Positions 34,456 through 59,692 of a DNA stretch of 64,000 bases are shown piece by piece. Location of the stretch: contig JAJTWR010000228.1 in NCBI GenBank assembly GCA_021613335.1, positions 1,502,001-1,566,000 on the forward strand, in the 5' to 3' direction. This DNA is from Whitmania pigra. Lineage: Eukaryota; Annelida; Clitellata; Hirudinida; Haemopidae. Position 1 is the first letter of the stretch; each line of letters begins with the position of its first letter. The notes beneath the pieces are model-generated. The model was not told where the DNA came from and ran no database searches. It saw nothing but the letters and a program-made list of their open reading frames with translations. The position numbers were made by a program, and so were the translations under genes.

Positions 34456-35118
34456 GGACACTAGACCACCAAATTACGACCCTCTATATCAAGCCCGCCA
34501 ACTTTCTCGAATTTGCTTGTAAGACTTGTAAACATGAGACGATGTGATACAATTTAAATCTAAATATTATGTTTAGAATACTAAGAGATCTTTAATTTTT
34601 TGCTGTTTCAATTTTAAGTTAATGTACATGGATTTTCTTGTAATGCTTGCTTATTTCGCGCTATCAAAAATCCTTCTCTTGTGGCTTAATTCTCCTAATT
34701 AGATGCAGGAATTTCAAACCAAAAAAACCATGCAGGGCCATTTAAGGTGGATTTGCGGGTTCGACCCCCAAAAAAATATTTCTAAAAAATTTTTAAATTT
34801 TTATTTCTGGATTAACAAGAAATACTTAAGTGTATTAATATCGAAAATATTGATTTATCACGATTGACATCAGTTCGAATCAGTTGCGCCAACTTGGCGT
34901 AGCTGTTGAGGGGTTCGCCTCGAACTGTGGCTGCGCGGGTTTGTTGTCCGACGCGCCACTTTAGTATATTTTAATATATTTATTAGACTCGATTTTTTAA
35001 TGCTCGCAGCACAAAAATATGGAACACCAACTCGAATTATATTGCACCGTTTATAAGTATGCATTAAAGGCATTTTTAAAGAGCGGTTAAAATCAAATTT
35101 TATTAAATCATTATGTTT

Positions 35119-36486
35119 TCAAAAATCTCTCCTTTGATAGGTATCAAGGTCCATAAACTTAGTGGCTACTCTCTTGTTGTTAAATTTGCGATTTGTGAGA
35201 TTTTTCTCGGCATTCTTGCAATCTTCACTGTTGGCAAACTCCACGAATATCTGACCGACACCTCTGACTTCGACCCCATGGATAGGCCTGGGAATTTCCA
35301 GGCTGATGACTGTGCCGAACTTGCCGCATTCTAATTTTATATCCTCCATGATGTCCTCGTAATCTTCTTCGTTCTCCAAGTCCTCGCTCGTTACCATGTT
35401 GGAAAGACAGAGTACGGGGCAAGAATCTGCATTAATGTTATTTTTCAATTCTCCAATGTCGGCGCCAGGTATGTGCATGGTGGTCAACATTCCACCGTGG
35501 GCCAAAGGATTCTTGCCGATGCTGGCCCTCTGAACGATGAGCTTTTTGTCTCCAATATCGAGACCGTTCAGACCCTGAATGGCGTGTTCTGTATTTACAG
35601 GATCTAGATATTCGCAAAAGGCATAGCCCTTAGAAAGTGCAGATCCGACCTCCATAACAAGGTTGAAAGCTTTTAGAGGTCCGAAAGAAGTTAGGAGTTC
35701 TTTGACTGCATCTTCTTGCAGCATGGTTGGCAAGTTACCGACGTACAGCTTCTCGAAACTGTCGCTGACTTGCGTTGAAACAACGCCGAGCACGGTAACT
35801 GATGGATTTTCAAGTGTACCTGGTAGGGGCTGGTAGTCTCTCGGCCTTCTTATCTTTAAGGATTGCCCATTAAACAAGAGACCGTCGAATGCCATGGCCT
35901 GCGTACACTCGTCGACCGATCTGAACTCTAGGAAGGCAAAGTTCTTGTCCATATTGATCTGGCAGGCGATGACAGGATCTCCAGGTGCCTGACTTAATCC
36001 ACTGACCTTCATCTGTTCATTGAAGTAGATCTTCATATCCTCCTCTCCTATGCCGAACGGAATGTTTCCAACATATAATCTCCTTGCCTGTCTACTGACT
36101 GCATTACCGACAAATGGGATGTTGGTGCTCAGCACGGCGGGTCCTGTAACGTTGACTGGTGGTACTGGCACCTGTCCGCTGGCGAGCATGGCCTTGTATT
36201 CAATGACGGGGACATTTTCGAAGCCGACGGGTGGGATGTCCCAGAATTTGTTGGGTTTCCTCTGACGTTGAGTTTGTCTTACTTCAGACCGACTTCTGGA
36301 TCTGTCTTTCTTGGACCTCCTGTCTTTATCCCTGCTTCGATCACGTTGCCTATCCTTGCTCCTGTCTCTGTGCCTCTCTCTGCTTCTGTCTCTGTGTCTT
36401 TCTCTACTTTTATCTCTGCTACGCTCTTTTCGTTTACCCCGATCCCTGTCATCGGACCTACGATTAACTTCCTTGTTCAAATCCAT
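35119..36486 (-). CDS. U2AF2: U2AF large subunit (U2AF65), intronless copy B
   Basis: The 455 residues have the same layout as copy A: RS domain, ligand motif with KFWDIPPVGF, RRM1, RRM2 and UHM. From the end of the RS domain to RRDF the protein is identical to copy A. In the stretches I compared base by base the DNA is identical too, except one synonymous change near the 3' end (AAT here, AAC in copy A). The first 100 or so bases and the RS repeat differ (copy A has 48 bp more), and flanks past both ends are unrelated. The stop is TGA here and TAG in copy A. A polyadenylation signal (35104-35099) lies only 14 bp past the stop. Both genes are intronless and both look functional. Confidence 0.95.
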   Translation of the reverse strand: MDLNKEVNRRSDDRDRGKRKERSRDKSRERHRDRSRERHRDRSKDRQRDRSRDKDRRSKKDRSRSRSEVRQTQRQRKPNKFWDIPPVGFENVPVIEYKAMLASGQVPVPPVNVTGPAVLSTNIPFVGNAVSRQARRLYVGNIPFGIGEEDMKIYFNEQMKVSGLSQAPGDPVIACQINMDKNFAFLEFRSVDECTQAMAFDGLLFNGQSLKIRRPRDYQPLPGTLENPSVTVLGVVSTQVSDSFEKLYVGNLPTMLQEDAVKELLTSFGPLKAFNLVMEVGSALSKGYAFCEYLDPVNTEHAIQGLNGLDIGDKKLIVQRASIGKNPLAHGGMLTTMHIPGADIGELKNNINADSCPVLCLSNMVTSEDLENEEDYEDIMEDIKLECGKFGTVISLEIPRPIHGVEVRGVGQIFVEFANSEDCKNAEKNLTNRKFNNKRVATKFMDLDTYQRRDF

Positions 36487-37860
36487 TTATTGTTGTGCTT
36501 AGAATTCGTCAATTCGTTTCAAGAGATTTTTGTTGTCGATCGGTAGAAAGTAAATAATGTGTCCTGCTTCCTTATCATCGTCAATAAAAGACAGCGATTA
36601 CTTAGTAATAAATTTTAAATAAATTAAAAACGTTTTATTACTAGTTAATATATTACCATTTTTATTTAATTAATTACAAAGCATAGTTTATAATTTTATT
36701 GCATACGATTTTCGATTTTAAGGCATTAACATCATGCGTGCAACAAAGTTGCTCTTCCGCGGTTTTACTTTTAAAATTTAATAAATTATTTTCTATTGGG
36801 TTGGTTCTAAGTTCTCGCCGTTTTTTTAAAGAAAATATTGCAATATAATATGTAATTTATTACAGTTAATTTTGTACTGAATGCGCACAAATCGGGAACA
36901 ATGACTATCCACTGCAAACTGCCACAAACATATTTGTTGCGATGTTACGTCGTACTTCTCTATAATACGTAAGTATTACATTCATTTCGCTGACGAAGAA
37001 ATTCCTGAAGTTCCTACAGAAGAAATTATGCTCCGCATGTTGTCGGCTCAGAAGCTTTGCGTTGAATTCGGCTTCCAAGTCAAGACCCTTATCGATGGTT
37101 TTCTATTACGAGATTGCAGAGATCAACGCGTGCCATGCCCACCACAAAATACTGAAATATGATTGTCCTTTACTGACGGAGACTGCGAACGTTTTCTCAA
37201 GATGAATATTGAATGCTGGTATTGAAAATTGCTCTTAACATGTTACATTGAGTGCCGGATTTAAGCACGATATGACAAACCTTGCTCGACTTGAGAAGTT
37301 GACTTTTTAGTGTCTTCTGTAAAGTAGGGAGGGGGGTAACTTCTCCTAAACGACATCCCTGCTGGGGATTTTAGCTGGATAGTTCCGGCCCTACTAACGC
37401 AAATTGACAATGAGTAACGTTAAGTAATTTATTGCTGTCGTGGAGCTAAGGCATTTGGAAAAACAATCCAAAGACACAGTTGACTTAAGATTGAAGTAAA
37501 TATTGATGTTAAAAAATAGTATTAAGAAGTGCTTATTATACATCTCGATCTTGATCTTAATCATCACAGAATAATTGTAATAAATGTTATTTTATGTCAT
37601 GCAAAGTGTTAGTCAAATTGCAGACAGTTTATATTTAAGCAAAAAAGTTTGATCATAAAAAGATTTAATTTAAATATATGAAATACAAGTCTACAATAAC
37701 TATATAATAAATTGAATTAATTTTTTATGGTTAACTTCTGATCTTTTGATTTATCGCTTCTTCCACTCGTTTCTGTCGTTAACTAGATTGAGAAATAGTG
37801 CATTACGTTGTTTTATACATACCACTGACTGGAAATATCCAAATATTTATCTGTTAAAAA
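36487..37860. other. Intergenic region between U2AF copy B and EPRS
   Basis: The two genes are divergent, so promoters of both should lie here. At about 36995-37160 the plus strand has a short open stretch (EEIPEVPTEEIMLRMLSAQK, then CVEFGF and TLIDGFLLRD). It faintly resembles a retroelement gag fragment; I am not sure. The rest is AT-rich and unassigned. Confidence 0.5.
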
Positions 37861-49483
<11,623 letters not shown>

Positions 49484-50174
49484 TTTCGTTTCAAACTACT
49501 TTAAGCTCGGATTCTAGTATGTTAGGATCATTTAATGAATAAACAATTCTCACTTTCATCTGCTCAGGAATATTTATCTATATCTTCTGAAATTAAGTGC
49601 TGAGTTTTCACCATGTCCTTCAGATAATTTATCATTGGGTACTATTTAATTTGTGTGCATTGCAACCTTACCTTGGTAAACATTAGGTGACCACAGAATT
49701 TGGCAGCTCTCTGTTAATAAGCATGATTTGTGTGTATCTATGATGAAGATCTAACTGAGATTCTTATGTAGGGAAGTAAATTCCAAAGTGACCCATAAAA
49801 TGGTTCTTAAGAGGCAAAAACAATAATATTAACAGTAATAACAATAAAAATAGTAATAGCAGTTCATTTAATTAAAGTATTGCTTGAGGAGCTCGAGTGG
49901 AGCAAATAATTGGGAAGGGTTGTTCCAGAAGTTTTTTGTGATTCACATACTGATTGCTGATTATTGAAGATTTGGAGGAGGTAAACGTGGCAGGGTAGGC
50001 TGTACTTTGCTGGAATACGACAGGTAATCTATGGTGATATGATCTGTGCAGTTATGTCAGGTATTCGGAGCTATCTCAACTAACATCCATTAAGTGGTGA
50101 CAAGGAATGGTTAACTCAATAATGTAAACAATAAGAACTCTGAATTATGCTAATGACAAGGAAGAAAAAAGCAG
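49484..50174. other. 3' flank between EPRS and the GT61 gene
   Basis: EPRS and the GT61 gene converge here. An AATAAA (49538-49543) serves EPRS. Nothing else is recognised; an AT-rich stretch with AATAAT words lies at 49825-49860. Confidence 0.55.
49538..49543 (+). terminator. EPRS polyadenylation signal
   Basis: AATAAA lies 55 bp after the EPRS stop codon. Confidence 0.7.
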
Positions 50175-51976
50175 TTACAAATTCATGGCAATGCCTTGGA
50201 GAACGCTGATGAAATCGTTCGTATCGACTATGGCGTCGGCCCACTTCCAGAAGTGGTCGAAACTGTTCCCGACTCGCTTGCCACTTAGAATCTCAAGTTT
50301 CTCCTCCATCTTGACCTCGGCGCCCCCTCGGACATGGTTCTCATAGGTTGTCCAGTTAGGCTTGACGTGAGAGGCCACTACTTTGTGGTGGGTGATGCCG
50401 TACTGACGAACATAATCCTGAAAGTAGAAACCCCAGTGCTTCTGTGGCCAGGCTATCTCGACCAAATGTGAAGAAGGTGGCATGAAGACAGCCCACTGGA
50501 GCCCCGCACCCTGAACCCCCACCATCACCCGGGCACGACTCGCTGCATGGAGCTGTTTAGGGGGAATGTTGGTAATATTACTTTCAGAACCATATCGTTG
50601 CATATTATAATAGCTCCAGCATATCATGTCCTACAAACAGTGCTCAATAAAACAGAATAATAGACTAATAAGTAAAAGCCATAATATATAAACCCTTGAT
50701 GTTAAAGAGTAGGATATTTTAGCACTCAAGTTAAACTAATGCACATTAACTTAATATAATTCTGAATGGTATATCATTTCATAAGATATTACTTGTTGGA
50801 TTATGATTTCTTGTTAATTAATAATCATAACTTTGGATAAATCTTAATTGTACTTCATTTGTTGGATTACAATATTTCATGTTATTCACAAGATAATTAA
50901 TAATCATAAACAAAGCTGAAACTAAAGAATAAGGACATTCAAAATCATGCCTGCTGTTCCACTGGTATGTCCTCAAAAATGAGTCTACAAACAGAAATTG
51001 AGCTCGTGGATTTGGCAATGTCCATTAGCTTGTCAATGTTGAGAATCTTCCTCGTATTCCTGTCTAGAAACAGCACAGTGCAGTCAGTGTTCTTGCTTCT
51101 CTTGTTCAAAAGATTTTCCCCGAACGACCGAAGTACATGATCGACGACGTCCCGGGGTCTGGAAAGGGTGGCGGTCGTGATTCCAAAAACTCCACTGGAG
51201 AAGCAGGATCTTTCTGGAACTTGAAAGAAGGCCACGTGAGGAAATTTAATGTACAAAGACTTTGACAGCAAGCTTTCGAATATTGAAACGTTTGTGCAGT
51301 CTGCCCCGAAATCCTCTCTGGAAATCATAGGCTGCTTGTAAAAAAGGCGACTTTCAGATCCAGCTTTGAGTCTGTTTCCCTGCTTGATCACAGTGTACAG
51401 TGGAACAAATTCATCTATCCAGAAATGGTGAAAATTAGCGGGACATGTTGGAATGACGAAGAAAGCTGTGACTGGATGGAAATTGTGACTGTTGGGAATG
51501 GACCGCCTGGTGAAAGTAATATCCCATTCGTGGCTGTAAGAGTTGGATGAACCGACTACGAATAATCGTTGGTCCCCGTCTCTGTAGAAGCTGTTGTAGA
51601 CGACGATTCGTTTTGTCTCGTTGTAGAGTAGAATTTTACCATTGACGTTTATCTGTTTGACTTGAGGAGTTCTGACTGCCTCGATGCAGACGTTCCAAAA
51701 CGAATACACACCTTTGTCGTTAACTGGATGGAACCCGTAATTTTTAAAATTCAATTTATATTCTTCCTGACCGTTTAGAAATTGAAGCTTTGAAATTAAG
51801 ACACTATGGTGAAATACCATAAAGTATATGACTGAAGTGATGAGCAGCAAGAAAATGGCATAAACATAGATGGCTTTCCTTGTTAAATCGGCCACAATAA
51901 CTTTGAAACCCATGTAAACAAACGTCCGCCACCAAGAGGTTTCCATCATAATCAAACTCGATATAAAATTTGACAA
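50175..51976 (-). CDS. GT61-family glycosyltransferase (DUF563; POMGNT2/EOGT-like), type II membrane protein
   Basis: Two exons (51976-50951 and 50552-50175) give about 467 residues. Near the N-terminus a hydrophobic span (AIYVYAIFLLLITSVIYFMV, about residues 37-56) with a short cytosolic side suggests a signal anchor in the ER or Golgi. The catalytic region has ANFHHFWIDEFVPLYTVI, and after the splice ASRARVMVGVQGAGLQWAVF, PPSSHLVEIAWP and a Trp/Tyr-rich YFQDYVRQYGITH block. This is the GT61/DUF563 pattern (usual GMHGAGL). The splice joining IFEDIPVEQQ to LHAASRARV uses a GC donor (GCATGA), chosen because it restores family alignment. Without it the first exon would end at TGA (50945). Family members transfer GlcNAc or xylose; the acceptor here cannot be told. 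Confidence 0.75.
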
Positions 51977-53127
<1,151 letters not shown>

Positions 53128-55854
53128 ATGGCCCACAAAAAGACTAAAAACGAGTTGAGCAACATGGCTGGCGACAGCTTGAAGAAATCAGACAAAATGC
53201 AGACTTTTGTGAGAGACTTTAGGAATGCAGGTTGCCATATATACCCTTGATATTATAATTCAAATATTATTAATAGACCAGACTTTTTTATTAATTCGAA
53301 ATCCATTTTTTATGAATAACCATTATGAATTATTGTGAACCTAAACTTGAAAGTCACTACAACTTTCACGTTATCAAACTTATTTAATTTGTGCACAATA
53401 TAATTGCCAGTTCTTTCTTATTGTTTTATTTTGTTACTGCCTAAAACAATAATATTAATACATAATTTTTAATGCATTAATTAGTATATTTGTTCAATGT
53501 TCCTTTAAATAATGCTACCATTATAAATGCATCAATGTGGAACTATATTTAAAACATGCAGTTGAAACAAGAGTACGATCGATGGAGGATGCGCTAGCTC
53601 AGAACATCCTGAAGATTGAGTCACATTTTGACTTGAAGAAGTCTCAGATTCCCCAGGTCTGTTTAATGCAAAAGTGCATTTTCATTTAAAACGTTTGTGG
53701 CTGGCATGCACAATGTTGGCAATTAAGCATAATGATTGTGACATTTTGGTTGGTTAAATTAAGTCGAACAATTACAATAGACATTGTCTAATCATAATGT
53801 TGTTATATTCATAATTAAATAATGTTAGCATCTAAAATTAAATGATTGTAACAAATAACTGCCCATATTGCTTTTCAAAATTAGCACGTTTATTTTATTT
53901 GTCCACAGGAGATCTTACAAATGAGATTTGTTGATTACATCGGTGAGTGCTTTGTACAACTCCATAACTTCTTTCTTAAACTGGTTCAAGGAAGCATTAA
54001 CATATTCAAATATCAAAATATGTTATTATAATCATCGGACAATTTTTATTATTAATCTTAACTCTGGCAATATTTTTACATTATCAACTTTTAATTACTG
54101 GTTGCTTTGTTGTTTTGATTATTAGAGTAATAAATCATTTTCATTGTTTGTATAATTTGTAAATAAATTTATAGTTATAAATCAATGTTAGTATATAAGT
54201 TACGTCGCATTATTAATCATATTTCAACATAATTTTTCCAACGACGAACAGAATCGGAAGGCAAGAAGCCATCGAAGAAAAATAAAGACAAGGAGTGAGT
54301 TTAACAATCACTGATCGAACGTTTTATTTGGATTATCAGATCGACAATTTCTATTCTAAATATTAATTATATGAAATAAGTATTTCAACATTATATTCTT
54401 GCTCGACATATTTATGAATAATAAATGATTTTAATGAAAATTCTAGTGCTGATGATGATGTTGCCAAAACCAGAACGACGAAGGTTAATGTGAATCTCTT
54501 GTTTGTCTTTTGTAATTCATTTTGAGGCTGCTAATAAGACCTGAAAAATAATTTCTAACCTTATCCAAAATTTCAACGAATATAATTATCGCTACCTTTG
54601 ATTATATACATGATATGTGGAGTTTTTAAAACTTATTTATTATTAACAAATATAAGTGGTGGATTGATTAAAAAGTGCCTTCACATCCTATCCAGATACA
54701 TAAGGCACTCAAAAAATTGGTTAAATACAAATATCATTATTTCGTTAATATAAATACTCAGATGATATTATTTTTAGTTTATGGCTTTATTCTATTAAAA
54801 CTGTTGTAATTGTTTAAATCATATAAATCTAAGTGAATCATTTCGTTCATCTGCTTTATTTCAATTCAGAAAAAGACTCGAGGAGCACCGGCAACGGCGA
54901 GGTTCGTTTTTAACAACTACAACGAATAATAATTTTTAACGACTACAAGTAATGCATTATGATAAATGTTATGATTTATGCAAGGTGAAAATAAATAATT
55001 TACAATACAAATTATTTAGAAGCTTAATTGTGCAAATCTTAAGCCATTTGAACAATTTATGCAGAGTCAAGCAGACATTGTTACGGTCTTGTATTTCGCT
55101 TTGTTGACTTATAAATTTTATGCATTTGAGAACCAAAGCATGGGATTTGCTTCATGCGATTGTCCTTATTATATGGCAAATAATTAAAGTTCATTTATTT
55201 GATAATATTATGTGGCATCCTATTTAATTTAATAATCACTTAATTGAAGCTGATTGGTTAATTAGGTGTGAGTAATAATATTAAAACTGTTCAGAAGGGG
55301 AAAGGCCTCCACGAAGGCTCCAGTCGAAGCAGACGACGAGGACATCAAAACCGTCGATGCTGATCCAGGCGCCTGTAACATCATAGTGAGCAGTTTCATT
55401 AATTTGTTAACGAATGTCTGAATATCACCTGAAGTTTCATTCATTAAGGAATGTGCTAATACCTAGGAAAAAATCGCTAGTATTAGTTAGCTCAGCATAA
55501 AACTTTGTTCATTGTGCCTCGTATTTAGACGTACATGTTTTAACCCATGGGAATGACCATTGCATTCACAAGTAGAATGTTGTGTGCAATCCATCTGCAC
55601 GAATTCCAACTTGAACCATTTTTACATTACATTGACTCATGTCACACATAATATACATTTATGATAACTGGTTGTGACTGCTTATTAAGCATTGCTTCAC
55701 GATTGTTGCTACAGATTAAAACTGTTGCTTGTAGGACGTCCTGTGCAAAGAGAACATTGATCTCGAAGCTTTCAACGTCCCTCCCGAACTGACCGAGAGA
55801 TTCCTGGAGAACATGAAAAGGTTACAGGAGAAGGCGGGAAAGGAAAAGAAGTGA
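53128..55854 (+). CDS. Borealin-like protein (chromosomal passenger complex subunit)
   Basis: Borealin binds survivin and INCENP and helps place Aurora B at centromeres. Eight exons in phase give about 184 residues: 53128-53230, 53562-53656, 53909-53942, 54252-54294, 54447-54483, 54870-54901, 55295-55385, 55735-55854. The N-terminal part matches the borealin N-terminal coiled-coil fold (FVRDFRNAVETRVRSMEDAL, then QIPQEILQMRFVDYI). A basic linker (KKPSKKNKDKE, KTRTTKKKTRG) follows, then an acidic stretch and a final helix (PPELTERFLENMKRLQEKAG). Human borealin is 280 residues; I cannot identify its C-terminal dimerisation domain here. The start ATG directly follows a possible 3' splice site. 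Confidence 0.75.
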
Positions 55855-58800
55855 CATTAGCTGTTGTGACAGCTTTCCGTGGATGGTGGTGCTTCTTGAA
55901 GCATGTCATCTATTTGTTGAATTGTTATTAACTGGGATTTTATACAAATTGGTTTTAAAGTCGATTTTGCTGAAATAATGCATCAGGAATCGGATTCCGA
56001 CGCACATATTCCCTGACTGAATGTTTTTCAGCTTCGTAAAACGTGAAAAATGATCATCTATTTATCTCAGTGTTTTGTCGCGGAGCCAATGTACCTCCGA
56101 ATTACTGTCAGGGTGGTGTCTGATCGCATGTCCGTGAAATCGGCTCAGTAATGAACTTGGATAACATAGACGAAATTGCTGGATGGACCAGCTGATATTG
56201 CGTTGCTTCTTATTTTACAATCGTTCGATTCTAAGCTGGTGCATGAAGCTCGCCTTATCGCTAGGGCAAACAGGTCAGGCAATGTAATAATTTATTACTG
56301 CTATTAGTAGTACTACCATTTTCATAGCATGTGCATTGCATATTCAGTCTTTCGAAACGCTTTGCAAGCGTGCTTCTAACCTTCAACAGGATAATGCGAT
56401 TAAACGAATACACACAAAGTCGCCAGATAAATTATGTCAAGGGTAATTGGGTACCATGGGTGTTGCGAAATATCTCTGGGGTGGCTTCGACAATCGCCCA
56501 AAATGTCATTTTAAGGATATCCAGAATTCATTTTGAGTTTCGGTATATTATTTTTCAAGATATTTGAATGTTTGGATATTTTTACAAGGCATCGGAGTTT
56601 ATTTTTTATTTGCGATTTTGATACTAGCCAGAGTTTGGTCACTTAGACGACGTCACTCACGAGAATTGGGCGTTCCCGTTGTCTCACGTTTAGCCTTTAC
56701 ACAGACAAGGTTAAACAGTTTTTTGTATAAGTGTAACAGCGTTACAACAACGTTTCCACTGTAAACTATCAAACCAAAAGCTCTGTATTTTGTAGATTAA
56801 TCGACTTCAAGGAATTTCTGCTCGCCACGCATGTGATATCGAGCACATCATATTCGCGGAGCTGCCTGGCAACTTATCGCAAAACAAGATACAAATACGC
56901 GACTATTCCAAATACCAACTTAACAGTAACAATCGATGCAACTTGAAGCACTACTAAATTAATTTTCTGGACAAAAAAAACCAAGACATTCATATTATTG
57001 CATTTAGAGGATTATTCGCATTCGTAATCACCAAAGCAAAACACGTAATTTTACAAAAAATTTCATAAACAAGGAAAATCAAAATTAATCTATTAGAGGA
57101 AATAACGAAATTTCGTGATATACCGAGCAAACGAACGCAAATTAATTATCACACTTTTACTAATTTAATTAGTGCATATAATCAAAAGTTATTTTAAATT
57201 AATTTTTTATAAATTTAATTTTGGCCAATGAAATTAATGATAAAAATTTGAATATTTGTGACCTTGCAAAGTATTAATCTAATTTAAGATTACAATCTAA
57301 AATTAAATTAAATTAATTTTTTATATATAAAATATTATTCGTATTTAAAAACGCTTTAGATTTGTCAAAACTACCATGGCTAATGCAGTCAATTTTAAAT
57401 ATACTTAATTAAATTATTACATTTAAAAAAGTATTACAATTAATTTGGTGCGCACAAATTACTGTAGTCAATTTATTTTTATAAAATTTCCACTATAATT
57501 ATTTAGCTAGCGAAGTGAAAAACAAGCTTGTTGGCCAATTGCTGCCTACGTCGAAACAGAAACTAGAGTATAGAGCTAGGACGACTAGGAAATCCGATTT
57601 CGAAGTCGTTTTTGTCGTCAAATTTCGTTTTAATTTTGTAATTTTAATTAGCAAACAAAGTTTTTGTTGAGTGTTAGAGATCGTTCCATCAAATCGAAGA
57701 ATTGTTTTTCAGGTTTGCTTACAAGTTTTCTGCCATTTTTGATCGTAAAATGCCTCGCTCACGCCAGATCTTGCCTGCCCTTCGACATCACTTGTGCCAT
57801 GGTGGGTTGGGCATGATCTTGAACCGACGTGTAGCTATAAATGATGGATGGATATCGATAGCTGAAAAAGATTAACGAAAATGTGGGTAAAATTTTCGAA
57901 GATTAATCGAGATAATTTCACTGGGTCAGTTTTCAACTTTCGGTTTAATGGCACGCGTTTCATATTTCGATGTGTGAGTCATTTCAACTTTACTTGAGAG
58001 AGGTGGGCGATCGTTTAGACGTGAATGTCGGATTGATGAATCGCTCTAACATTTCGACGATTTGTTCGTGCGAAATTGCGCAAGAGAGAACCGGATTACA
58101 GTAATAACGATTCTCAAGCATTAAATATTTAAACAAGATGGCATAATTTAACAGCCAGCATAATGTTAGTATTGAGAAGCATTGGAACCAAAAAAAATTT
58201 TTTTTTTAATATTTTTATTTTTCAAATTTTAATTTCAAATTTACTCTTAATGATTGTGAAATATCTAAGAGGATACTTCATTTTTGAAATTGTTTTTTAC
58301 AAATCTGGTTTTTGCACAAAAACAAGTTATTGGTCACCATTGGTCCACTTACATATTCACAATTAGCAGAAGAAAGCTAATTCATATAAATTGTTTTCAG
58401 CATAAGACATGTTTGCGGTAATTCTCGTTGATGCTCGTAATAATTCAAGAGGGTGCTGGACTCGCTCGCAAATACTTTTCTGCTTTTCGGCACTTGACAG
58501 GCTTTGAAACTAGGCAACAACAAATTGCACGGTCCACTTCTTTTTTTAATTGCTGTGATGCAACATGATCAAGGACATTGTCAAGGAGGGAATTATACGA
58601 TTATTATTTAGTAACTGATGACTGACTTATGCAGAGCAATGTTTAACTTATATCTTAACTTTGATATATAAAAATAACTTGGCTGTGGCAAAGAGTGTTG
58701 TTCGTAACTTAAGAGATGCTAAAAAAGTCAAGAAATTAATAAAACTAACGGTAACATAATGTAATGCAGAATTATTGGAAGTTTTAATCTCTTGACAAGT

Positions 58801-59692
58801 TATTGAATAACTTTGTTTTGAAGAGTCATGGGGAATTTGTATGAGTTGTTTGTTTGATGGTGGTGTCCTATGATGCCTTTGTTTAGCAGATGCCAAGGAA
58901 TATTAAAAAATTTGGTTTAGTAAGTTTTGCTAAGAACTTATGTGGATTTGAGTATCTAATGCCATCTCAATTTGATTCGACATATTTCCACTTTTTATTT
59001 AATTATGTTGGTAGGATAATTTAAAAATCATTAGGAATACTCATTTATAAAAATACTTATAATAATTAACGACAATCATTGGAAATCCCTAAGAAGCAGG
59101 ATAAATTGACGCAATGCTTCGGTTCATGAAAATCTTTGATGTTTTATTGTATTTAACTCAGTCAAATTGATAACTTTAATCTTGATACAGTACAACAATT
59201 AATATCTCAAGATTTGTTTTAATTAAAAAATATTATAATTTAATATTATTTTATTTAATACATTTTATAAATTTAGAAAAATTGCATTAAGTGTTAAATA
59301 TTTTCATTTGAAATTCCATAAAATTGATGGAAATGAAGACAAACATAGAAATAACTGATTTGCATCACAAACATATAAATAGATGTTTTGCATTGGCTGG
59401 CCGTCTGCCAATAGCAGGGATAAGAGTTGTTTATTTTGGTGCAAGTGATCGTGGGCTTTTCCAAGGGGACCAATTACAGCTGAGCTGAAATAGAAAGTTT
59501 TCTTCGGTGGCTTGATATTATCAAAGCTTTCAATTCAATGCTCAATGTAATTGGACATCTCAGTTGAATGAAGTTCTTAGGAATTTTACGCTAATTTCTC
59601 GTACTTCGGTGTTTGCTCGTTCTGTTGTTGCTGTAGGAACCGATTTTTCTAAAAACTTCAAATTACTTTGAGAAGTGTACGAATTGTTTAAG
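55855..59692. other. Intergenic region between borealin and IRF
   Basis: About 3.8 kb with no gene I can support. It is AT-rich (57180-57420 especially), with short unrelated open frames. A 42-codon frame at 57750-57875 (MPRSRQILPALRHHLCHGGL) is not recognised. The IRF promoter probably lies in the last kilobase. Confidence 0.5.

Larger units (their letters stand above)
33129..35118. other. 2-kb spacer between the inverted U2AF copies
   Basis: The spacer contains the polyadenylation signals of both U2AF copies (33204 on plus; 35104-35099 on minus), a BED-finger fragment (33722-33958) and duplicated hAT-like termini (34106-34455). A small GC-rich patch (34875-34965) also lies here. I see no real gene. 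A 68-codon minus frame at 33666-33460 is not recognised. Confidence 0.6.

Noticed and set aside
35119..36486. U2AF copy B as an assembly duplicate of copy A
   Set aside because: The 5' coding region, RS repeats, stop codon and both flanks differ, so it is a real second locus.
56331..56764. Two frames of 66-78 codons, one with a hydrophobic stretch
   Set aside because: No splice signals, family blocks or codon pattern support them.
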